Positions 61,201-64,000 of a stretch of 64,000 bases of DNA are shown one piece after another (position 1 is the stretch's first letter; every line of letters begins with the position of its first letter). The translations under genes were made by a program, and so were the position numbers. The notes beneath the pieces are model-generated. The model did not search any database. It saw nothing but the letters and a program-made list of their open reading frames with translations, and was not told the DNA's origin. The stretch comes from Liolophura sinensis (lineage: Eukaryota; Mollusca; Polyplacophora; Chitonida; Chitonidae): contig NC_088295.1 in the NCBI RefSeq assembly GCF_032854445.1, positions 50,953,385 through 51,017,384 of the forward strand. Reading direction: 5' to 3'.

Positions 61201-62968
61201 TTTATAATGTGGGCATGTTTTCTTTATCTTTTTGGTCACAGATTCTGGAAGAAGGCCTAAGATATCAGCCTCACTGTGCCAAATTGTACCAAAGTGCTGC
61301 TAATCTCAGCCTGAGTAAGGTGAGCACAAGCCCTAGTACATACTCAAACACCATACCCTGCTGGTCAGCAACTTGTGTCCTCCCAGCACAGGCTGACAGA
61401 TGGTCATCAGGTAGTAAACACAAGCTTTCAGATATCTGCATTTTAGTTAACTATACAAGTGAGAGTAGGAAATGGCACACCGATAGTGGTTAGCTTGCTT
61501 ATTTCCATGATTACATCATCTGTAGCAGTTCATAAAAAGTATATAATCTGGCCGTGGAAAGCTGTGCAAAAGTAGCAAGCATAACTGTTAAACGTAAGGT
61601 TTATACACTGAGTGGATGTGGAAGTGGCATTTCCACAAGCAGTTATTCTCTGAGCAGTCTCATGTGCTGCATGTTTGTGTTTTCAGAAGGACAGTGACCG
61701 TGCCCTGGGGCTGTTAGAGCAGTGTGTGATAGCGCTGTATGAAGTAGATATAGCTGACTCCAAAACCTGCGATCCTAACCTCTTATATTGGTAAGTGGTG
61801 GTATTGAAAGCTGCCTCGCTTGGCACTCAGCACTGAAAGGTTAGAACATGGAAATAGCACTGGTTGGTCCGATGTCGGTATAATGTGACTGTCGGGGTAT
61901 GATATCTGGTGGCCAACCTGATGCTTCAGTGGTGGCAGCACTTTGATTTATTTATTTATTTATTTATTTGATTGGTGTTTTACGCCGTACTCAAGAATAT
62001 TTCACTTATACGACGGCGGCCAGCATTATGGTGGTTGGAAACCCACGACCATCCGCAGGTTGCTGGCAGACCTTCCCACGTACGACCGGAGAGGAAGGCA
62101 ATATGAGCTGGACTTGAACTCACAGCGACTGCATTGGTGAGAGACTCCTGGGTCATCACGCTGCGCTAGCACGCTAACCAACTGAGCCACGGAGGCCCCG
62201 GCAGCACTTTGATGGCATGGACTCACCGTCCGACAAGGAGACACAGTATACATATATGTACACATGCCTAATGAAAAATTGTTTGGAAGTACAACGTAAG
62301 ACTCCAAACATGCATACATACTTACTTATTGAAAGCTCACACCCGTACATGTATGGGTACATGTTCTAAACGTTCTAAACAGAGAACTCACCTGGGACCT
62401 CCCTGGCTCATTTGGTTAGCCCGCGTGCGCAGCGTAATGACCCAGAAGCCTCTCACCAATGGGGTCGCTGTGAGTTCAAGTCCAGTTCATGCTGGCTTCC
62501 TCTCCAGGCGTAAGTGGGAAGGTCTTCAGCAACCTGGTCATGGGTTTCCCCTGGGGTAGGCCTGGTTTCCTCCCGCCATTATGCTGGCCGCCATCATATA
62601 CATAAATATTCTTGAGTACGGCGTGAAACACCAATCAAATAAAAACATCAAATAGAACTCATATAATTTGAGTTTGGATACCTTGACTAAAGTGGGTAGA
62701 CTTCAGAGGTTTGCAGTAATCATGAATGACTCTCAGAATCTTCAAATGACAAGAATATAAAGTTGATTTGAGATATCTATCCTGAAGGTTCTAATAAAAC
62801 ATAACATTGATAAGAACAAAAATATCCTACACATTTGTTTTTTTGTTTCTCTTTCAGCCGAACATTGGGTCAGCCAGTTCCACTGAGCTACAAACCCCCA
62901 CCTTTTGCTGCTGGTGTTACAGAGGCTTTAGTACGGGATCAAATTGGTTCCCTCTGGCTGAACTACTG
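34035..62968 (+). CDS. ZFC3H1: ZFC3H1 (zinc finger C3H1 domain protein), 28 exons, 3' end outside window
   Basis: Nuclear scaffold of the PAXT connection: in human cells it bridges the helicase MTR4 with PABPN1 and directs polyadenylated nuclear RNA to the exosome. I joined 28 exons by GT-AG borders; every phase is consistent, giving 5,084 nt (about 1,694 residues), against roughly 1,990 in the human protein, so about 300 C-terminal residues lie to the right. Layout: acidic N-terminus EEGEIEDEEEE; ENLLRKHKEIQ segment; basic coiled coil (about 320-400); DNYEEVAMEIDSD; proline-rich then acidic EEEEDMDEELLLREQLL; coiled coil (about 720-900); SPLLHFKSYR; CCCH finger C1110-x7-C1118-x4-C1123-x3-H1127; HAT/TPR-like repeats from about 1245 on. 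ATG 34035 is the first in-frame Met after TAA 34020, with A at -3. Many introns hold minisatellites or SINEs. Orthology is secure from motif order; a few borders (exons 1, 5) are less sure. Confidence 0.95.
34626..34765 (+). mobile_element. SINE-A, 5' truncated, with target duplication
   Basis: In intron 1 of ZFC3H1. Starts mid-body (GGGAAGATCTGTCGGCAAGC) and runs to GAGTATGGCGTAAAACACCA and ATAAATAA. TCATAATGGCA flanks it at 34606-34616 and 34766-34776, showing that 5' truncation occurred at insertion. Confidence 0.9.
35830..36191 (+). CDS. ZFC3H1: ZFC3H1 exon 2
   Basis: Residues 87-207. Acceptor GAGTCCTCAG, donor CAG|GTAAGG. Contains DFENLLRKHKEIQAQLAKL, the counterpart of a conserved EDLLxKYKQIQ-type helix in vertebrate ZFC3H1, then a Ser/Glu-rich acidic stretch. 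Confidence 0.92.
36484..36585 (+). mobile_element. SINE-A 3' fragment
   Basis: In intron 2. CTATAATGCTGGCAGCGTCG, AGTGAAATATTCTAGAGTAC, CCTAAAACACCAATCAAATA. Confidence 0.88.
36937..37182 (+). repeat. 43-bp minisatellite in ZFC3H1 intron 2
   Basis: Unit AAAGGTATGTGCTAAACAGG, AGCTTACAGCTCATACATGT, CAT (43 bp; anchors 36981, 37024, 37067), about five and a half copies, one shortened. Ends about 70 bp before exon 3. Confidence 0.92.
37251..37518 (+). CDS. ZFC3H1: ZFC3H1 exon 3
   Basis: Acceptor TTGTTTTGTAG, donor AAAG|GTTAGA, phase 0 to 1. Residues 208-296: AAETFLDDDDLDALELRKLALESV, equivalent to the vertebrate acidic segment followed by LRLLALQSA, then a Ser/Lys-rich linker. Confidence 0.92.
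38005..39000 (+). repeat. 52-bp minisatellite in ZFC3H1 intron 3
   Basis: Unit AGGAATTTTCACCACTTACA, TGTACACATAGTTTTGGTGT, GATCACAATAAC (52 bp), about 19 copies. Each holds the palindromes TACATGTA and GTGATCAC. Differences are mostly point changes (GATCAC/GATCGC, AACAGG/AAGAGG). Confidence 0.94.
39488..39840 (+). CDS. ZFC3H1: ZFC3H1 exon 4 (basic coiled coil)
   Basis: Residues 297-414. Acceptor CTTGTTGAAG, donor AGG|GTGTGT. Long Arg/Glu coiled coil (RELERRRELERRRRDAEEKR) ending with SDQEEQVERLLKLVKGER, which matches the SNQEEQ...FMKLVGGKR-type block of the vertebrate protein. Confidence 0.92.
40085..40290 (+). mobile_element. Old diverged SINE related to SINE-A
   Basis: In intron 4. CCCTTAACCATTGAGATCGT, a B-box-like segment, GTTGTTGGTTTACTCCCGGC, CAATAAACCTGCC, ATGAGAAATACTTGAATACG follow the SINE-A module order with many changes. 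A similar old copy is at 52280-52490. Confidence 0.6.
40310..40497 (-). mobile_element. SINE-A, reversed, with target duplication
   Basis: In intron 4. Complement of tail, conserved block and body to AGCATGAGCTGGACTT; the head is absent. Flanked by TGTATAAGGCTTA (40297-40309) and TGTATAGGGCTTA (40498-40510), a 13-bp duplication with one difference. Confidence 0.9.
40773..40893 (+). CDS. ZFC3H1: ZFC3H1 exon 5
   Basis: Residues 415-454. Acceptor CTCTCTGTTGTAG. Encodes MEDNYEEVAMEIDSDSPS, a diagnostic ZFC3H1 motif. Two in-phase donors exist: ACAT|GTACGT (end 40893, chosen) and CCAA|GTACAT (end 40887), differing by two residues. Confidence 0.88.
41269..41351 (+). CDS. ZFC3H1: ZFC3H1 exon 6
   Basis: Residues 455-482. 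Acceptor TGTTTCTTTTAG, donor ACT|GTACGT, phase 1 to 0. Encodes LPTIEGFQFDQDDISFMNTM. Less conserved linker; accepted on phase and splice signals. Confidence 0.82.
41754..41833 (-). mobile_element. SINE-A 3' fragment, reversed
   Basis: In intron 6. GATTGGCGTTTTACGCCGTA and CGGCGGCCAGCATTATAGTG; only about 80 bp, 110 bp before exon 7. Confidence 0.88.
41943..42254 (+). CDS. ZFC3H1: ZFC3H1 exon 7 (proline-rich, acidic)
   Basis: Residues 483-586. Acceptor TGCTCCCCCACAG, donor GAG|GTTTGT. Poly-Pro (DEPPPPPPIDIPPPTPPAPP) followed by EEEEDMDEELLLREQLLQSL, matching the vertebrate order of polyproline, an acidic run, then MLLREELLKSL. Confidence 0.95.
42990..43281 (+). repeat. 44-bp minisatellite made of exon 8 acceptor-like units
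   Basis: Unit GCTGCTGTTCTGTTTCAG plus AGTAGCAACACTGTATATCT plus TCAGGT (44 bp), six copies with AG at 43012, 43056, 43100, 43144, (43190) and 43232. The last, real junction is at 43281. Each unit repeats the polypyrimidine-AG and first exon bases (AGTRGCAACACTG versus exon 8 AGAGGCAACACTG). Confidence 0.92.
43282..43410 (+). CDS. ZFC3H1: ZFC3H1 exon 8
   Basis: Residues 587-629. Acceptor CTGTTTCATTTCAG, donor CCAA|GTAAAT, phase 0. Encodes RGNTACKSSSSSPVPPPS and ends RRRTPTIIRPFQ. Six decoy copies of its acceptor region precede it (see the 44-bp array). Confidence 0.92.
44029..44190 (+). CDS. ZFC3H1: ZFC3H1 exon 9
   Basis: Residues 630-683. Acceptor TACTGCTACAG, donor AAG|GTATTC. LPIHKPVVIKLGESSDESDKE corresponds to the vertebrate LPKHKSVVVTLNDSDDSES-type block; LSGIDSFLKQVRK to GLESMIKEAR. 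Confidence 0.95.
44306..44535 (+). mobile_element. SINE-A, full length, diverged
   Basis: In intron 9. Head GGGGCCTCCATGGCTGAAGG, B-box-like GTGATTTCAAGTACAGC, body CTTCCTCTCAGGCGGTACGT, 3' block TTGAGTACAGTGTAAAACAC and AATAAATG. Confidence 0.9.
44952..45118 (+). CDS. ZFC3H1: ZFC3H1 exon 10
   Basis: Residues 684-738. Acceptor TTTACCCTCAG, donor CTCAG|GTAAGG, leaves phase 2. Begins the central coiled coil (SVRQMEEDLVNLR). Confidence 0.9.
46106..46280 (+). CDS. ZFC3H1: ZFC3H1 exon 11 (coiled coil)
   Basis: Residues 739-797. Acceptor TTTGTATTTCAG, donor CTCAG|GTATTT. KDTLKEQAVLKMLIDQS matches the MKDESVLKNLVQQE-type helix, then AERLKKLQEHLATLQKIV heptads. Confidence 0.95.
46870..47022 (+). 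repeat. 47-bp repeat, three copies, in ZFC3H1 intron 11
   Basis: Unit GGGCCAGGTTTGCTCATGTC, TTGATAACTAATCAGAGAAG, GGAGCAT, three copies. Confidence 0.9.
47215..47397 (+). CDS. ZFC3H1: ZFC3H1 exon 12 (coiled coil end)
   Basis: Residues 798-858. Acceptor GTTGTTTGTAG, donor AAGCAG|GTAGGC. Basic: VREVRKRVKKKVSSYRLLEE, then GKTYKLPVQ and a Lys/Arg-rich end that may act in nuclear localisation. Confidence 0.9.
49410..49853 (+). CDS. ZFC3H1: ZFC3H1 exon 13
   Basis: Residues 859-1006, the largest exon found. Acceptor TTTTCTATCCAG, donor GAG|GTACGT. EIAKEKTRLQELEQEYAKKI and RRRSLLDLNISTKPN are both strongly ZFC3H1-like (vertebrate ...KRRLQKLEYEYALKI and RRRSFLESNYFTKPN). Confidence 0.95.
50407..50508 (+). 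CDS. ZFC3H1: ZFC3H1 exon 14
   Basis: Residues 1007-1040. Acceptor GATTCTGGCAG, donor AAG|GTATGT. GEKLQKLLKSY recalls the vertebrate IGELQKLYSKA helix; the rest is linker. Confidence 0.85.
50882..51003 (+). CDS. ZFC3H1: ZFC3H1 exon 15
   Basis: Residues 1041-1080 plus 2 nt. Acceptor CTCTCCATTTCCAG, donor ACAG|GTCAGT. Ends YQSPLLHFKSYR, the highly conserved block before the zinc finger. Confidence 0.95.
51766..51897 (+). CDS. ZFC3H1: ZFC3H1 exon 16 (zinc finger, first part)
   Basis: Residues 1081-1124. Acceptor CACTTTACAG, donor GATG|GTAAGT. RYYRTKECLQLSSRTYSN then CRFELQGTCNDQKCRW: three of the four zinc ligands (C1110, C1118, C1123). The Trp codon is split by the intron. Confidence 0.96.
52068..52135 (+). 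mobile_element. SINE-E tail fragment (CATTCATT tail)
   Basis: In intron 16. CGCCACGATATGGCTGAAAT, ATTGCCGATGTGGCATTAAG, CATTATCATTCATTCATTCA. Same module as at 19397. Confidence 0.8.
52280..52490 (+). mobile_element. Old diverged SINE related to SINE-A
   Basis: In intron 16. CCCTAACCAATGAGGTCACA, a CTCAAATTCAACTC B-box-like stretch, GTGGTTTACTTTGC, ATAAACCTGACTCCTC, GAAATATTC and CAAATTAAATAAAT. Same order as the 40.1-kb copy. Confidence 0.55.
52746..52867 (+). CDS. ZFC3H1: ZFC3H1 exon 17 (zinc finger, last ligand)
   Basis: Residues 1125-1165. Acceptor GTGTTGACAG, donor ATAG|GTAAGA. Starts WQHEVDYTLNQHDLLADL, giving H1127 as the fourth ligand; matches vertebrate WQHIQDYTL. Confidence 0.95.
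53755..54090 (+). mobile_element. SINE-B, full length
   Basis: In intron 17, ending about 35 bp before exon 18. tRNA-Pro-like head (AGCTCAGTTCGTAGAGCGTC, loop TTCGGGA, GGATCAATCC), then ACTTTAAAAGAGGAAGTTAT, GAAGCAGCACTAGATAAAAG, TCATATGACTGAAAAATTGT and a CACTCACTCACT tail. Confidence 0.92.
54126..54227 (+). CDS. ZFC3H1: ZFC3H1 exon 18
   Basis: Residues 1166-1199. Acceptor TGTGTTTTGTAG, donor TTAG|GTGAGT, phase 1. RYVDKVVSQHGEHMSTDQLC then VLLVSEV matches the vertebrate KYVEKLFG...RMSMDQMAVLLVS segment. Confidence 0.95.
54811..54933 (+). CDS. ZFC3H1: ZFC3H1 exon 19
   Basis: Residues 1200-1240. Acceptor TTATGTTTACAG, donor TCAG|GTTAGT, phase 1. AHPWSVRTNKRLWRPCQTE; the basic-aromatic KRLWRP parallels KRKWKPKFWRKP. 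Linker to the repeat domain. Confidence 0.88.
55451..55631 (+). CDS. ZFC3H1: ZFC3H1 exon 20 (HAT/TPR-like repeats begin)
   Basis: Residues 1241-1300. Acceptor CCTCTCTTGTCAG, donor AAAG|GTAAAA. QDLRYFLDGPAVQDMESAVL and NPANVQLWVLLAYKKL match the start of the vertebrate helical repeat region (DDVRYF, NPSHVQLWLKLAYKYL). Confidence 0.95.
55912..56164 (+). mobile_element. SINE-A, full length, with target duplication
   Basis: In intron 20. GGCCTCCATGGCTCAGTCGG head with a small internal deletion, body, CAGCGTAAAACGCCAACAAA and AATAAAATAATA tail. Flanked by ATTAAAGTTATG (55900-55911) and ATTAAAGTTTATG (56165-56177). Confidence 0.93.
56372..56558 (+). CDS. ZFC3H1: ZFC3H1 exon 21
   Basis: Residues 1301-1363. 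Acceptor CCTTGCCTTGCAG, donor CGCCAG|GTTAAC. LNVLARALEENKKSSELWYH then YLKIY and LCETALACTPSY: classic HAT repeat, near-identical to vertebrate LNVLARALENN. Confidence 0.97.
57633..57833 (+). CDS. ZFC3H1: ZFC3H1 exon 22
   Basis: Residues 1364-1430. Acceptor CATCCCGTTTTCAG, donor CTACAG|GTATAT, phase 0. YLSIAVCFSEKESISKRLLK aligns without gap with the vertebrate sequence after CETAVEYAPDY. RLLESVVYLVDVYVQSGRY continues the repeat helices. Confidence 0.93.
58152..58319 (+). CDS. ZFC3H1: ZFC3H1 exon 23
   Basis: Residues 1431-1486. Acceptor CTTGTGTTGTCAG, donor AGG|GTAAGT. LDKCILWLTLISLSQFHQLP parallels SDRCLAWLAYIHLIEFNILP. Confidence 0.93.
59029..59240 (+). CDS. ZFC3H1: ZFC3H1 exon 24
   Basis: Residues 1487-1556. 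Acceptor ATGTTTTTTTAG, donor TTAG|GTACAG, leaves phase 2. FQLPWEDHADVTRNVDNILE and ALYSNILTVQQLYV match FVMPWQ..QDVKTN and PLYTNMIALHQLLER. Confidence 0.95.
59575..60124 (+). repeat. 110-bp tandem repeat, five copies, in ZFC3H1 intron 24
   Basis: GAATGAATGCTATGTGTGGT starts each unit at 59575, 59685, 59795, 59905 and 60015, exactly 110 bp apart. Copies 2-5 differ at only a few bases, so the expansion is recent. Contains GAATTC in every unit. Confidence 0.96.
60658..60778 (+). CDS. ZFC3H1: ZFC3H1 exon 25
   Basis: Residues 1557-1597. Acceptor TTTGTGTTACAG, donor TTCAG|GTAGGT. LPQLWTLASSIEFNTGNVDA: next helical repeat. Confidence 0.92.
60885..61122 (-). mobile_element. SINE-A, near full length, reversed
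   Basis: In intron 25. GGTGTTTTATGCCGTACCCA, a shortened middle (part of CGACGGCGGCC missing), GGTTGCTGACAGACTTTCCC, and complement of the head ending CCACAGAGGCC. Ends 119 bp before exon 26. Confidence 0.88.
61242..61319 (+). CDS. ZFC3H1: ZFC3H1 exon 26
   Basis: Residues 1598-1623. Acceptor TTTTGGTCACAG, donor AAG|GTGAGC, phase 0. ILEEGLRYQPHCAKLYQSAA, parallel to the TAFEKNPQNAEVFYHM-type repeat. Confidence 0.92.
61687..61790 (+). CDS. ZFC3H1: ZFC3H1 exon 27
   Basis: Residues 1624-1657. Acceptor TTTGTGTTTTCAG, donor ATTG|GTAAGT, leaves phase 2. KDSDRALGLLEQCVIALYEV. A SINE-C remnant begins only about 16 nt past the donor. Confidence 0.92.
61806..61947 (+). mobile_element. SINE-C part, split by SINE-A
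   Basis: In intron 27. CTCGCTTGGCACTCAGCACT, AAAGGTTAGAACATGGAAAT, GTCGGTATAATGTGACTGTC; the tRNA-like head is missing. Continues at 62200. Confidence 0.82.
61948..62199 (-). mobile_element. SINE-A, full length, reversed, nested in SINE-C
   Basis: Complement of tail (TTATTTATTTATTTATTTG) through CACTGAGCCACGGAGGCCCC-type head. Part of the CCGGGCAGAGCCC middle is missing. 14-bp target duplication GGCAGCACTTTGAT at 61934-61947 and 62200-62213. Confidence 0.94.
62200..62332 (+). mobile_element. SINE-C 3' part after nested insertion
   Basis: GGCATGGACTCACCGTCCGA, ACAAGGAGACACAGTATACA and a GCATACATACTTACTTA tail, matching the order of the other SINE-C copies. Confidence 0.78.
62391..62650 (+). 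mobile_element. SINE-A, full length
   Basis: In intron 27. Head GACCTCCCTGGCTCATTTGG, TAATGACCCAGAAGCCTCTC, B-box GTGAGTTCAAGTCC, 3' block GAGTACGGCGTGAAACACCA. Short flanking duplication AGAACTCA at 62383-62390 and 62654-62661. Ends about 200 bp before exon 28. Confidence 0.92.
62858..62968 (+). CDS. ZFC3H1: ZFC3H1 exon 28, last exon in window
   Basis: Residues 1658-1694. Acceptor TTTGTTTCTCTTTCAG, donor TACTG|GTAATG, phase 2. PVPLSYKPPPFAAGVTEALV then GSLWLNYW, parallel to PYLWLIYC in vertebrates. Its donor sequence is repeated dozens of times in the array that follows. Confidence 0.93.
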
Positions 62969-64000
62969 GTAATGTCTCCACTCCAGCTGGTAATGCCCCC
63001 CCCCCCTCCATTACACTTGGTAAATTCCACACTACACCTGGTAATGTCTTCCATGAGAGCTGGTTATGCCTCAATATATAATAGAGCTGGTAATGTCTCC
63101 AGTACACCGATAATGTCCACACCACATCTGGTAATGTCCTCCTTGAGAGCTGGTAATGCCTCAATACGTAATAGAGGTGGTAATGTCTCCAGTACACCTG
63201 GTAAAGTCCTCACTACACCTGGTAATGTCCTCCATGAGAGCTGGTAATGCCTCTGTATATAATAGAGGTGGTAATGTCTTCAGTACACCTGGTAAAGTCC
63301 ACACTACACCTGGTAATGCTTTCCGTGAGAGCTGGTAATGCCCTACTCTCACTCTGTATATAATAGAGCTGGTAATGTCTCCAGTACATTCGGTAAAGTC
63401 CACACTACAGCTGGTAATGTCCACACCACTATTGGTAATGTCCTCCATGAGAGCTGGTAATGCTTCATTATATAATAAAGCTGATAATGTCTCCACTACA
63501 GCTCGTAATATCTTCAATACACTCGGTAAAGTCCACACTACAGCTGGTAATGTCCACACCACTATTGGTAATGTCCTCCATGAGAGCTGGTAATGCTTCA
63601 ATATATAATAAAGCTGATAATGTCTCCACTACAGCTTGTAATGTCTTCAGTACACCTGGTAATGTCCACACTACAACTGGTATTGTCCTCCATGAGACCT
63701 GGTAATGCCTCAATATATAATAGAGCTGGTAATGTCTCCACTACAGCTGGTAATGTCTCCAGTACACGTGGTAAAGTCCACACTACACCTGGTAATGTCC
63801 ACACCACACCTGGTAATGTCTTCCATGAGAGCTGGTAATGCCTCAATATATAATAGGGCTGGTAATGTTTCCACCAGAGCTGGTAATGTCTCCAGTACAT
63901 GTGGTAAAGTCCACACTACAGGTGGTAATGTCCACACCACACCTGGTAATGTCCTCCATGAAGGCTGGTAATGCTTCAGTATATAATAGAGCTGGTAATG
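62963..64000 (+). repeat. Donor-site-like minisatellite after ZFC3H1 exon 28, runs off the edge
   Basis: Basic unit of about 19-21 bp (CTGGTAATGTCTCCACTACA) with a larger variable period marked by AATATATAATAGAGCTGGTA at about 63071, 63164, 63258, 63358, 63471, 63603, 63715, 63848 and 63981 (spacings about 93-133 bp). The first unit is the exon 28 donor itself (CTACTGGTAATGTCTCCACT). Short open frames on both strands here are repeat artefacts. Confidence 0.93.

Noticed and set aside
62928-63971. Repetitive ORFs on both strands at the right edge
   Set aside because: They are translations of the donor-like minisatellite after exon 28; only 62858-62968 is coding.

Overview
The window looks like nuclear DNA of an invertebrate animal, most likely a mollusc or another lophotrochozoan. 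The reasons are spliced genes with GT-AG introns, abundant tRNA-derived SINEs of types I associate with molluscan genomes (one ending in a conserved block plus an ATAAATAAATA tail, others ending in CACTCACT, CATTCATT or CATACATA tails), and many minisatellites. Species assignment is inference; no bacterial operon, rRNA, CRISPR or genuine tRNA gene was seen.

Region 1 (1-11.4 kb) is a satellite block. A 49-bp satellite, organised from about 1.9 to 6.1 kb into a roughly 1.1-kb higher-order repeat, is followed by a 28-bp array, a tRNA-Pro-like SINE, a second unrelated-looking 28-bp array and a 45-bp array. Region 2 (11.4-21.9 kb) has no supported gene. It holds SINE fragments, a decayed reverse transcriptase fossil on the minus strand (12.5-12.9 kb), and 41-bp (14.15-14.6 kb) and 40-bp (17.3-17.9 kb) minisatellites.

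Region 3 (21.9-28.0 kb, plus strand) holds the last four exons of a single-pass membrane protein. It has an extracellular SUEL/galactose-binding lectin domain, a Ser/Thr-rich stalk with a hexapeptide repeat, one transmembrane helix, and a proline-rich cytoplasmic tail with ITIM-like, YxxM and YxN tyrosine motifs. This architecture suggests a lectin-type signalling receptor; I do not recognise it as a named gene, and the signal-peptide exon was not found.

Region 4 (34.0 kb to the right edge, plus strand) is the gene for ZFC3H1, the large zinc-finger scaffold that links the RNA helicase MTR4 and the nuclear exosome to polyadenylated RNA (PAXT connection). I could place 28 exons (34035-62968) whose splice phases are mutually consistent. 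They encode about 1,694 residues, and the C-terminus lies beyond the window. Several introns carry minisatellites. Two of these, at 43.0 kb and 62.97 kb to the right edge, look as though they were seeded from the adjoining splice junction of exon 8 (acceptor) and exon 28 (donor).

The two genes have no evident functional link: one is a surface receptor, the other a nuclear RNA-surveillance factor. The most unusual content is the lectin receptor with a tyrosine-motif tail, the splice-site-seeded minisatellites, the higher-order satellite, and two independent insertions of one SINE family into another with visible target-site duplications.
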